The position numbers and the translations under genes were made by a program. Under the pieces are notes generated by a model that saw only the letters and a list, made by a program, of their open reading frames with translations, did not search any database and was not told the DNA's origin. DNA of 64,000 nucleotides, taken from the NCBI GenBank assembly GCA_027579435.1, contig JANBPK010001041.1:119207-183206 (forward strand), written 5' to 3'. Origin of the DNA: Candolleomyces eurysporus. Its lineage: Eukaryota; Basidiomycota; Agaricomycetes; Agaricales; Psathyrellaceae. Of the stretch, positions 11,785 through 23,251 are shown one piece after another; the stretch's first letter is position 1, and each line of letters begins with the position of its first letter.

Positions 11785-13002
11785 TTGAAGGCCCTGAACT
11801 GTCAGGCGCTCTAGAAGTTGGAATGGGAAGTAGATTACACGTTCCTGTTGAGAGACAGATTTTGAGAAGCAGGTGACAAAGTGACTTTGATATCTAGTCT
11901 CCTCCCCTCCCAAGCACCATCCCAGTGCATAGCCGGTACCAGTCGAAAATGAAGTCGGTACAACCCGGCTCTGTTTAGCCAGTCGAGCAGCCTAAAAACG
12001 GTGAGCCTCCCACGCCAAAATCTGCTTGTATCTTGGGAAAGTGCCCTCACCAAAATTTTCTGAGAGTTCTGCATAGATGCTGAGGTTGAGTTTTCTCGTC
12101 CAGACCGTTCCGCCTCTGTTTGGAACGAAGGGCGATCAAACACTAACAATGCCGGAAACTCCGGCTGACGGCGCCGATCATGCATGGTTGCCACAAGTTC
12201 TAGCCCTTCACCGACGGACATCGAATAAGCGGCGTGTCGACCACGTCGTCAAATAAATAGTCATACCGTTGTGAGAACGGATAACCTCCAGAATCTCTAA
12301 GTTATGCGTAATGGAAGAAAAGAATACCAGAAAAAAAATCTTGCGTTGTAACGTCTGAGACGGTCCGGACATGCCTACAAGCGAGAATCTACTTGGGAAA
12401 TTGGATGCTTGTCTCTCCTTTGAATCCGACGGAGCTCAGCGTCAGAAAGAGCGATAGTTGGTCGATTTGAATGGCGGCTCAATAGCCGCTTTGGTCTGAC
12501 TATGAGTGTTGACGAGCAGCTGCTCCCAAGGGTTGGACGAAATCGACCGATCTAATTAGCGTCTTCCACCGGAATGTGCTGTCGTCTCGCTCAGCGTATG
12601 TACTCAATAATTTGAATTATTGGCATTGTGCACGATCGACTCTCATCTCTGCGAATGTTGAAGCGGCTTTGAGTCTCTTCCGAAGCAGCTCTCCGTCGGC
12701 TGGCATCTAACAACATACAAGGTAGTAATTGGCGGAAAGTGGGTCGATGCAGAAGTACGCAGGGAAAATGTCTGAGGCATCATATTTTTGCTCATAAACC
12801 TTTCCTTCGTTGTTGATAGATTGACAACACATTGTAGAGTGCTCGCCGCCATACACTGGTGTAGAATTGTATTACATGTGCATACCGATTCCAATACACC
12901 GAAAGTACATATACAACGACATGGGTTATTGAGTTGATTTTTACAAAGTTCAAAATCCGTACGTTTCCATTTACGTGGGCCAAGAGACAACACCGTGCTA
13001 AC
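11785..13002. other. gene-free stretch
   Basis: A minus-strand frame over 12,221-11,835 is open (ending LSLNRNV) but resembles nothing I know. It adjoins the TPR fragment and may be old duplicated sequence. Nothing else is supported. Confidence 0.4.
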
Positions 13003-13780
13003 CTATTCGTCACCCTCAACTGGGATGAACTGCCAGGCAGGGAGTGGGAAGCTGGAAGGATAGATCGGGTAGCTCTTTGTAACGAGCTGTTAAACCAAAT
13101 TAGGTCAGTACTAGAGTCAAGAGACGCGGGATTCTTGCAGACTCACATGGAATTTGTCGGTGGTAACAGCAGAAATAACGCCCACAAGTTTGGTAGGAAC
13201 AGAGATCCTAAAGAAAAATCCAGTTAGGGCGATGCGGGAAGTCTTAAAGGGGTACGTACACGTAAGTAGCTTTGGTGGGATCTCCACCACCGTCAATAGA
13301 CTCCTCAATGTTCCAGTTCTTGATGGAAGGAGTGAAGAGGACAGGGAGGTCNGGGGAAAGGGAGGATACCCTCCTCTTCGGCTTCCTTATCGGCCTTGAA
13401 GTCGGCCTCTCTAAGAGCAGCCGGTTCAAGTCCCTCGGCTTCGATTTTCTTGCGCGGGATGCGGCCCCAACCAGGGAGGACAGGTCCGATACCTTGATAG
13501 ATGCCGGAAGGTTTAAAGCCTGGCGCAGTGATAATATATTGATCGTTGTTATCGGGGGCAAAGGCAACCTGCCACTGTTCAGATTCGATGCATTAGTAGA
13601 AGGGAAAGCTCTTCAGAAGAAATTACATACAACGCGGACACCGCGTATGTGAGGGCTGTCAGGCAGAGCCAGGACTGGGCTGGCAAGATCTACGCCCACA
13701 GCTTGGACACCACCAACAAAGGGCGGGACCACATGAGGTGGGACGTAGTGAATCCGATAGAGACCGGGCTTGAGAGGCAT
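13003..13780 (-). CDS. serine protease inhibitor, I66 (cospin-like) beta-trefoil family
   Basis: This is a small cytosolic protein of the MEROPS I66 type: mushroom inhibitors of trypsin-like proteases thought to protect fruiting bodies against predators. Four exons fit: 13780-13631, 13574-13260, 13207-13147 and 13086-13003, about 202 aa once the N at 13,352 is ignored. The start MPLKPGLYRIHYVPP, the core W-Q-V-A-F-A segment, the repeat SIKNWNIEES and the C-terminus PAWQFIPVEGDE match the beta-trefoil strand pattern of the family. It is longer than the usual ~150 aa because of a charged insert (PRKKIEAEGLEPAALREAD region) between the second and third trefoil lobes. An in-frame ATG upstream at 13,855 is less likely. 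Family assignment rests on pattern, not on a search. Confidence 0.65.
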
Positions 13781-14970
13781 GTTGATTGCAACAGTAGAAG
13801 AGTACTGAACAGAACAGCGGTGGTTGGCTCGTTTTGCTCGAGAACAAGTGATCACTTTTATACGTTTTGGAAGATACAGTCTTCCGTCGCAATCAACCTT
13901 TCGTGGATTTTAGAGCCGGTGATACCAAAGCACCGTATTCTATACTCGATTGGTGTATTGCTCAGAATTGGGTGAAGAACCAGACGTAGAGCCCATGTGA
14001 GATTCATTGCGGCTTTGAGAACCATTCCGCCTGACATTAATAGGGTCCCATGGCGGTTTACTGTTTCTATATCTGTCGTCTGAATAGATAGACGTTGATC
14101 CTCCCACGAGAAAGGGGAGGATTGAAATGGCATCATGGTGCTACTCCTTTGCAAGGCTCCACCGGCAGTTTTGGAATGGATACAGAGCATTCTGACTGGA
14201 GGGCGCAGAGACCCGGCAGGTACAATTTTGGGAACCTGTAGCTAGAACCACTGCGTCTCTTCTCGACCCCAACTTCAAGCCAGATATATGTTCAAGTTCC
14301 CTAGCGGGCTCCATTGAATCCGCCACAGCTCAAAGGACTGGTCCATATTCTTGCCAATTCCAAGCAGCAAATTGGGGTTGTCATCCGATTGAATTGGGCT
14401 GGGACTGAATCGCCACCCCCTGGTGCCTCGGCGGCGGTGACAGGCTTCGGCCGGGAGTCATATGCCAGGTGTTAAGTCCCCATCAGGCCTCTTGAGGTCA
14501 TCGCGGGTAGCTAAATTGGAGACTTCAGAGCATGAGCCACGAGCCATGAGCTGCAGACCAAAACCAGAACGAAGGCGAGGGAACGAGATTGGTGGCCTGG
14601 GCCTCGTGCTATCGCATGATTGTGAAGCTATTCTCAGCGGTGTACATAACGAGTCACGCCATGGCCCTTTGATGAATGTGAGGACAGCACCGAGCTTTAT
14701 CGAACTCACACTATTCTCATGAGCTTCAACTCATGGTGCGGACGCTGAGCCAGGGGAAGAAAAGAAGAAGGAAAGAAAACAATGTCTTGGACTTCTCGTG
14801 CGAGTCATCAAAGGTCGACGCGGCAGGTTCCGCTTGCGTGATTGACTCGGACACAAGGAATGGGCCCTAAAGCTCGTTTTACACGGTAAAAGAACTGTCC
14901 CTGAGGTGGACTCGGCAGGCACGAGTAAAGGAGCACCATAAGCAGGACTCGGATATCGACTACAGATCAA
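13781..14970. other. gene-free stretch
   Basis: Intergenic sequence between the inhibitor start and the F-box gene stop. Open frames are short and unrelated to known families. Confidence 0.5.
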
Positions 14971-16766
14971 TTATTCATCTGCCTCCACAGAATCAGAATC
15001 GTCATCCACAGATTCAGATTCGTCTTCCACAGGCACAGGTTCAAACCGCCTCCTACTAGAAACGAAACCTAGTGCAGACTTACACCGAACGAACCCAGAA
15101 ATACCGTGCCAAACAACTTCGACCAGAACACCGGGCTTTTTCGCAAACGCGACGCCGTTCAGGTCGAGTTCACGAATGTACTCGTGAAACGAGTCCGCTG
15201 TACGCCGCAGCCTCATCAAAATGGAAGGCCCACGGGACCATTGCGGCGTTTGACTTGCGGGTTGCAAACGGAGGGTTTGAAGGTGTGGAAGGTGCTCTGC
15301 AATACGGACGAATAGGATGGACTGTCGAACAAACAAACGACGTCAGAGATTTCAATGAGTCTGAGTTGAAGGAGTAGCTCACTAAATCCACTGAGTTTGC
15401 GCCAGTATCTGGATTAAACAAATTTAAAAGCGCCAAAGTGCGCAGCGATGCACATTTCAAGACACTTTCCAGGTATTCCTCCGTAACTGACCACAACTCG
15501 AACGACATCATTTCGAATGAAAGATGCTGAAGAGATATTCGATGGCAAAGTAGAACTTCATGGAATAGTTTTCTGGGAATATCAGGAGTAATATCTTCTA
15601 GTTCCCCACACAGATGGAGCTCCTCCAGGCCCACGTAAGAGGTGAGGTAGCAAAGTACAGCCAAGCCTGGCGATAGGTATATTGTTAAATGTTGGAGTTG
15701 AACGCCTGCTTGGGCGAGGGCGTCCCAGAAAGACGGGAGGCCTTCGTGGTCACCCAGGATATCGAGATGGGTGAGGGTGTGAAGGTAAGGCACATGAGTC
15801 GACCTGAATATTAGCCCTGGGCGCGTCACGATCAACGTTTTCAAAGTAGGAACGAACAATGGAGCTTGATTGAGGGCATCTTCAAATACCCTGTCAATGC
15901 CGGCGGGGGGATACTGTGCTTCAATACTTGACCTCCTCGTAGCGTAAGGCTGGGTAAGAGGACGAAGTCGGAGTTCTTCGAGAGAAAGTGATTTTCCAAC
16001 CCAACCGCCCACTACTGTTAGAACCGATGGATGGACAGCCATCCCATCGACTTTGAGAATGCGTAGATTGGAAGGGAAAACGTCGATAAGGAGCTGCTCG
16101 TCAAAATTCAACGCCCCAGAGAGTGCCATATGGAGTTCTTGCAAGTTGGGCAACTGTGCCAGAGATCGAAGCACGTCCAAGTACGGCGTATTGGTGATAA
16201 TCGAGCCAAAACTGAATTAAGAATCCCTCCGATGAGCACAAATTTCTTGGGAAACACTTGAACCACTCACTCTGCGGACTCAACATTTTTCAGAGACAGA
16301 ATGGCTGGTACAAGCCACCTACTCTGGACACCTCGAATGACTTCTTCTTCTTCTTCATCCACAAAATCCGAATACAGTCCGGGTTGTGACCTAGTAGGTA
16401 TCATGGGAAGGAGCCACGAGATGTGTAGCTCCTTTGTCCATCGCGCATTGGCACTTGGCAACGGGTTGAGATTGTCGCTACTGGATCCCGCCAAGGCTGG
16501 CAGTTGACTCTGAAGCCTAGTTGCTGCACTTTTCCGACTCATGGGTATTGTCAACTTGTGAAAGACGATCGGCCCCGCTAGCTCGTTCATTGTGTTGCTT
16601 ACGAGGCGCAGGCAGCGCAGAGCCTCGAAGTCGTAGTCGAGCTGCTCGACCTACGTGGGGTAAGACAACGAGGGCATTCAAAATGAGGGAGACTTACCTC
16701 TTCGACTATGAGACCAAGAACGTCGAGTGGCAGAGTCCCAGTACGACTAAAAGCGCCTGTATACAT
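14971..16766 (-). CDS. F-box protein with leucine-rich repeat region
   Basis: This is a predicted SCF ubiquitin-ligase substrate adaptor. Four exons fit in phase: 16766-16698, 16650-16271, 16211-15383 and 15321-14971, about 542 aa. The N-terminus reads TLPLDVLGLIVEEV followed by YDFEALRCLRLVS, an F-box-like segment interrupted by a 47-nt intron. Degenerate LRR units follow, for example LAQLPNLQELHMAL, LTHLDILGDHEG and HLPHLQTLRLQP. The C-terminus is very acidic (ESVDDDSDSVEADE). A short upstream ORF starting at 16,782 overlaps the start in another frame. Such F-box genes are numerous in mushroom genomes; the target is unknown. Confidence 0.8.
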
Positions 16767-17528
16767 TGTCTATCTCGTACATCAAAGAGAGGGAAACGAA
16801 GAGAATCATGCGTAGTGCCCTTGGCTCAGTTGAGCTTATATAGCGGCCGACTTGTCGTAACTTTCCCTAATCTAGCCTTGACGCACCTCGGCCAAAATAC
16901 AGCTCCCACCCAAAGAGCACATTCGCAATGGCCCCTAACTGACTTCTGCTCGTAAACAGCTCGAATTAAAGGGTCTTACTGTCAACTTATGTGTGCTGCT
17001 TGTGATCTGACTGTCGAGCAGGGACAAACAATTCTTTAGATAGCCGCGCGAAAAGGGGATTTGCCAGGATGAGATGCGCCTGTACCCGAATACCCTCACC
17101 CAATCGGCCGGGATGCAGTCGAGCAGCAAGCTTGGTTTGATTTAGTCAAAACGTCCTGCAATCTGTGTGGTACGAAAGCATGTAACACGATGAGAGGGTA
17201 AACCATATCGGAGCTCGGCGAACGTCGACACGGTAAATGTATGATATCGCAGCCGGGGGTAACGCTAGAAACAAAATAACGATGCATATGTATTTGTCCA
17301 TGGATGAGAAAGACCAAAATCTACGCAGGCAGGTGCATAAATAGCGCCGAAAGCGAAGTATACTCGAAGGTATAAATGTATAGTAGTACAATAGCAGATG
17401 GGTAGCAGATGGGAGTATCCAAGAAAGAAAACTGATAAGTGGGATCCGATAAATCCTTCTTCCTTCTCAAGAAATGGAGGGTATGCAGAAGTCTTCATAG
17501 CCATCCAACACCACGATTGTCATCTATC
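16767..17528. other. intergenic stretch
   Basis: No gene seen. It holds the F-box promoter side and the 3' end of the next minus-strand gene. Confidence 0.5.
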
Positions 17529-19132
17529 TTACCCTCGAAGCTTTGAAATCCTCTTCTTAATCCTTGACGTAACACCATCCTTCTTCTCCTCGGGCGGCGC
17601 CTGCTGATGATGATGGTCATGAGCAGACGACGAAACCAAAGAAATAACCGAATTCGCCGAAAACCTCTTCGCGCTAGGACTAACGGGAGGTGCATCTTCA
17701 GCCTGCAACGCCGACATCGAAAAGCTCGAGCGTAATGGGGAGGACGGAGAAGAATACGAGGTGGCGGCGGAGGAAAGAGGAGGCGATGTCAAAGCACTAC
17801 TGCCCGCCGACTGTAAAGGAGGTACAAAATCCCCGGGGAAGGAGGACGGAGGAGCAGAACCGTGGCTCTTCTTTGAGCTGAACAGGTTACTGAACCTCTT
17901 CTGCGACCCTTTCCTCTTTAACACCCTCGGCTGATGCTCGCTAGTACGCGGCTTCGCACCGCCACTGTTCGTTTCCTCCGCAATGTCACCCAACAGCTGC
18001 AATGGTTTCGCTTTAGTCGGCGACAGAGAAGGTGGGAGGTCGATAATCCGCTTGTGAGGCGACGTTTGAGGAGAAGTTAAAGGTAGAAGTGGTGGGTTGG
18101 AAGCTGAATCAAATTCGGAGAGCAGGTTCCCCACATAATCTGGCATAGTGACCTCGACGTCCCTGATCTGTTGAGCAAGTCGCTGGCGATCGGGCTTCGC
18201 GGTATGATGGAATATAGCAGCGGTTCCGGATTTTCCTGAAGGCATGCGGTGGAGCGGAGGTGTGTATGAGGAGGTGGAGGACGAGGACGGTTTCTCATGG
18301 TCGAAGGATGCATTGTCGAGTGGTGGTGGTTTGCTGGCACGCTTTGGAGGCCGATAGTCGGCCTTGGGCGCCAGTGTCAAGGGTATCAAACGAGAATGCT
18401 CTCGAATGCGTGAGGAACGTTCCGGGTTGGGCCCTTCGCCTGCATGATAGTGGAATAATCCCAATGAATGATCGGAGAGTTGCTGATGCTCGAAGGTCAA
18501 CGCATCATTGTGGATAATGGCAGACACCTTCTGAGTGGTCGACCACAATGCCCTATGCGCGTCCAGCTCCCTACGCTCCTCGAAGAACCGCTGTCGCTGT
18601 AGAGAACGATATGTCGCGGGTTCTGTATCCCTGTTGGCTAGCAAAACGCGTAGCTTCTCGATGTTCGACCCGGCGTCCTCTGCATGAACTTTCAGCAGGC
18701 TGATAGCTGTGTGAAGGAGCTTGATTTGTGGAAGACTATTGACATCTGTTGGTGTGTCTGGTACTGTTGAGTTCACCTTGTCGTTCATGGGTGAAGAATC
18801 GGCGTCGCTGGCAAGGGACCGTGGATGCCGTTGCTGTTGCTGATGTGAGACTGGATGGTTGTACTTCATCAGCTGGGGAAGTCGGTGGTGGTCGTTGTCA
18901 TCCCTACCAAAGGAAGAGAATTCTTCAGTTTACACAATACGGCTACAACGCCTTGACCGTTCGAGACTCGGAAACAAACTCACCAAGGCTTCTTTGTTGA
19001 ACCGTTCAAGGGCTTCTGGCTGTTCTCTGGCAGGTTCGTTCTCTCCTTTCGCAAAGGTTTCAGTCAAGAAGACAGAATGAGAGAAAGCAAGCATACCTGC
19101 AAGGTCTTTCCTACCCGTTTCACGCCCTGCAT
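17529..19132 (-). CDS. low-complexity Ser/Pro-rich protein of unknown function (about 490 aa)
   Basis: Not recognised. Three exons sum to a whole number of codons: 19132-19097 (MQGVKRVGKTLQ), 19045-18984 and 18903-17529. The first half has one structured-looking helical segment (LLHTAISLLKVHAEDAGSNI through RFFEERRELDAHRALW), possibly a coiled coil. The rest is disordered, with proline and serine tracts. The protein ends in a basic amphipathic tail (SRIKKRISKLRG), and an FSNLFSSKKS motif lies upstream. Such a tail could contact membranes or acidic partners; this is inference. It is convergent at distance with the F-box gene and followed upstream by another disordered-protein gene. Confidence 0.75.
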
Positions 19133-19642
19133 CCCAGGAAGACACTCAAGAAACTCGCGGAGCCTGAGCTGTGCAACCTGCGTCGATCCAGCTTCGGTGC
19201 CTTGGGTTCCTCTTACGAGGACCTAGCCGACGATTCTTGCTTTCTCGAACTTGCAAATCCCTTCAATATCTGTTAAAAACGACCTACAAGCAACTTGGAG
19301 CGAAGGCAAGGAGATACTCGGTGGTAGTGGAGGAGGAAGTGTCCAGTGCTGGGCTCGGTCATGAACTCGAACCGTTTTGCGTCCAAATCGGGAAGGCTCA
19401 TTACGTCGATGCCGTGTGAAATCGGCTTGCCGGCTGGCCGGGATCAACGCCACTGAGCTTAGCGAAAGTGGCAAAATTAATTGGAGGGTGGCCTATATAT
19501 TCCACCCATAGATGCCAGCGAAAAGTATAATTGTACCGCCTGACAGACTGAGCACAATACGTATCTACAGGTAAATTGCATCCACACTTTTTGAGATCCA
19601 GCTCCATGTCCGTAATATCGACATTTCATGAAGTCTCTCCCT
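19133..19642. other. intergenic stretch
   Basis: Promoter side of the 490-aa gene and 3' side of the 1,047-aa gene. No further gene seen. Confidence 0.5.
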
Positions 19643-22600
19643 CTAGTCGACTGCGACCCGCACCGACTCCAGCGTCACGTCGTTCATCGTATCGTTGCTC
19701 GATAAAATCCCAGCCCTCCTTTCCTCCTCCTGTCGATTAACTTCTCTTAGCAGGTTAATCGTCCTCCCGCTAGTCGCCGTAGCAGCGCTCCCGGCCCTTC
19801 TTCGAGTTACAGTCGCCGATCTCTTTAGTCCACTGGCAAGGGCACTACCACTGGCACCACCACCAGCAACGATGGTATCATGGTCGCGCTCCCAGTCCCA
19901 ATGCCCCTTATTCATCCTCTCATTCTCCCGAACCTTAAAATCCACGCTCTTGGACAACCCAGAATTGAGCTTCTTCTTCATCGACACCTTCCTCATTATA
20001 CTCCTCACGGCATCCGAGACGGGACCGCCAACGACAGTCTGCTTCTGCTGCTGAAGCCTGCTCTTGACATTTCCAGACCCTCCACTATCAACACCTCCTT
20101 CTGGATCCAAATCCCCAAACGCCGTCGAGTCACCACCACCGCCACCACTGTTACCAGCGTTGAATATCTCGTTGCTATCCACCACTTTCAATGGCCTCCT
20201 GGTCTTTGGAAGCCTGAAGAGAGGGACACGCCTAACGCCTTTCTCCCCGGGTGACTCGCCGTGGCCCACCGTTGCAGCGACCGTAGGTGGAGATCTCGAG
20301 TCCGCTGAACTCCGATTCTCATGAACTCCAACTTCCGCCGGCGGTGACTCCTTCCTCCCACTATCCGCCCTCATCGCCGTAGTGGAAGATGCAAACGCCG
20401 TCACAGTCGCCGAGGATGATAAAGACAATGAGGAACTTCTCGGTAAAGTCGCCGAGGTGTTTGGAAGTGGAAGCGGCACACTATCCCGACTCAGGCTCCC
20501 CGATACGGAATCTTGGTACTTTGACTCCGAAGAATAAGATGAGGAGGTTGAAAATGCTTTTCCAGGTAAAGGCGGAGACCGAGAATAGGCCGGGTGTCGA
20601 TAACGATCTTGGTACCGTTTGATTTCGTTATCCAGCTGAACAGAGCGGTGCTGATCGCCCGTCCTCGAATCCGACTGCCACTGTGCGGAACCTTGATCCT
20701 TTGAGGGAGAGGAAGCTGTTGAAGGGAGGGACGGATTCTTGGCGCTATCACGGTGACTCAGACTCTTGTTGCTGTTGCCGAAAGACTCCGTCAACGACAA
20801 CGCCCTCGCCACAGCCCTATTCGACCCACTTCCCCTCGTACTCGAAACCCCACCCGGGGACGACTCCGAACTGTGACCTTCGTCCGGCGCCTTCCTCCCC
20901 GCCATCGTCGCCGGGGGAGTCATATAATTGGAGGGAGCAGTTATGGGAAACCGGAACTGCGCACTCATCGCATACTCTCCGCGTCTAGTCGAAGCCGTCG
21001 CCGTCGCCCTAGCAAAAGCATCTTCACAGCTGTACTCGATGTCATGATCGCCCGCCAGTTTCAGCCGACCTTCCGACGTGAGAGTACGAGTACCGCTGGC
21101 ATCCACGAATGAAGCCGTAGGCGTCGAGTGGGCAAAAGCATCTTCTACACTATCCCGTGTCTGGATATCCTCCATACCGATTCCGATCCCGATACCGATG
21201 ATAGGCAACGAAAACCTGAATTTGGTCAGCGTAGGGGATCGAGCGCCGGGTGGTGGCGAGCCGCCACCAACAGAGATGTCGGTCGAAGGGAGGTGACGGT
21301 GGTGGTGGTCTCCCCTATTAAAATCCCCTTCGATGTGCCCCATCTGAGTATGAGCATGAGAGGTCGCTATTGACTCGGAGGTACCGTCCAGCCTGGATAA
21401 CCGTTTGTACGCCTCAACAGCCAGCTCGTCTACTAGATTGTCGCCTGGAGAGATACCGAAGGCAGCCATTGAAGCATGGAGGTCGCCGGTGTACATGTCA
21501 AAGTCGAAGATATCTGGGTAGGGAAGGACGCTGTACCGAGCCTGCCCGCCAACACCGAGGCTGGAGTCCGGATTGTGATTATCGTCGTCAGCCAGAACAG
21601 AAGGATTCCTCGGTAGCATATCCTCGTAGACCGAGTTTCGCGAGCCCAGCGAGTAACGGTTGATAAGAACAGGTTTTGGGTCTGCGTCGGGCTTAGCTTC
21701 CTTGTCCTCCACAGGCCGATTTCCAAGACGCGGCGTACTGCTCGAACTGATTTGAAACGACGGTTCCTCCCAGTTCGAAACAGCGATGGCGGCCTGAGTT
21801 TGATCCATTAAACTGTAGTCCGCAGGTGACCGCTGAGGAGGTCCAAACGCGATTTTCGTGAGGGAATCCGAGAAGACAAATTGACCTTCCTTTAGCGACT
21901 TGTTGTCCTTCGCCGACCCTGAGGTGCTCGAATCGTCGCTGAGATGAACAGACACTCGAGCTGTGTGGCAGCAATCTGCCGATTCAGTAGAGGTCTCGGG
22001 CTCGACGGGCTCGAAGGGGGACTCCGTAGCGGGCGCTGGAACGTCATATCCCCTGGCTTGCCCCAGGTTTCGAAGAATATCAGATGATGACGATGTTTCG
22101 TTGGCAGGGAGAACGGTATTGGTTGCTGTGTCGGTCGACGGCATAGAGGACATAAAGGATAGACCGGAGCTCCTACGACTAGCGTTTTCCTCGGTAGGCG
22201 TGGAAGGAGTAATAATCACGGAAGGGACTGGGTGTGGAGTATCAAGGGGCGGTGCCGCGGAATTCAGGCCCGAGCCAAAGACGAAGATACGGAGCGGTTT
22301 GCTCTCGACATCAGACTGCGCGTCGCCCTTGTCGTTCGACGCGCTCCAGTCTTCGACGTGGATCTCTGGCGGAGGGGAAAAGTCTGAAACACGAGCGATC
22401 CGTCGGAGCCGTTTACGCTCTATGCTCTCTCGTGAACGTGTTCCCCTTCGAGACGGTTTCTTTTTCAGCTCGAGGCTTGGGTGAGGGAGGAATACTTTCT
22501 GGGGCGCTTAACGGGATGTCAGCACAGTATTAGCAGGGATGGTACGGGATACTCACCAGACGACTGCTGACTAGGGGAAGCCTCGAAAGTAAAGCGGAAA

Positions 22601-22836
22601 TTCCGCAAGCTACTGGAAGAGGGGGGCGGCGACTCAGTCCGAGGTAGATGAGCCCTATCGGGATGCTTGCGAAGCTGCTTCCTGTCGATTCGAGAATAAA
22701 GTCCAGTTTCTAGTTCAGACTGCGAGGAAGACAAAGGGAGTTTCGGTTTCAGGGTCGTAAAGCTAGCCAAGGATCTGAGGAGTGACCAGAGGTGCCAAAG
22801 CCAAGCGGCGACGATGATGCCCAAGTTGTTGGCCAT
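19643..22836 (-). CDS. large disordered protein with an N-terminal hydrophobic helix (about 1,047 aa)
   Basis: Not recognised. Two exons, 22836-22557 and 22506-19643, separated by a 50-nt intron, give about 1,047 aa. Residues 3-25 (NNLGIIVAAWLWHLWSLL) form a probable signal anchor or transmembrane helix; the remainder is hydrophilic and would lie on one side of a membrane. It is Ser/Pro/Asp-rich, with short low-complexity repeats such as GIGIGIGM, SSSLSLSSSA and a GGGGG run. No catalytic domain is visible. Near the C-terminus a basic stretch (RSIMRKVSMKKKLNSGLSKS) precedes a conserved-looking ending, INLLREVNRQEEERRAGIL. A regulatory or scaffold protein is possible but not shown. Confidence 0.8.
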
Positions 22837-23251
22837 TTCTCTTGGTACATCGAAGTTGGGGGTCGGAGGCAGGACAAGACGAAAGCGAATCTGTGGCTGT
22901 CATCCAAAGCACGAGGCTGACAAAATTCGTGCGCCATCTACGTGGATGCTTTTCGTAGAGAGTCAGAGCCCGCTAGTACCCGTGTTCGTGAGTGGTTGAA
23001 GAAATCGCGCCTTTGTGCCTTCGTCTTGAGCAATTATTTTTTGGGATTAAGTTAGATAATATTTTGATATGTCATGGCTGTCATGCGGTTCTCCTTCCGT
23101 CCTTTTGTTGTGGGCGACCCTGACCGAGTCCCGACGCTATCACGAATTTAGCAGCTGACAGCAAACAGATGTGACCGCCGCCCACTCCTTTTTTCCGCCC
23201 ACATCCACCACCATCCAGCTGTCCTGGGCCAGCACGGCGAGCAGAGCCCAA
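22837..23251. other. divergent intergenic region
   Basis: A 415-bp region between two divergently transcribed genes (1,047-aa minus, 738-aa plus); it must hold both promoters. No clear TATA element identified. Confidence 0.5.

Noticed and set aside
11835..12221. 128-codon minus-strand frame as a gene
   Set aside because: No family resemblance and it adjoins a decayed duplicate; probably chance or old sequence.
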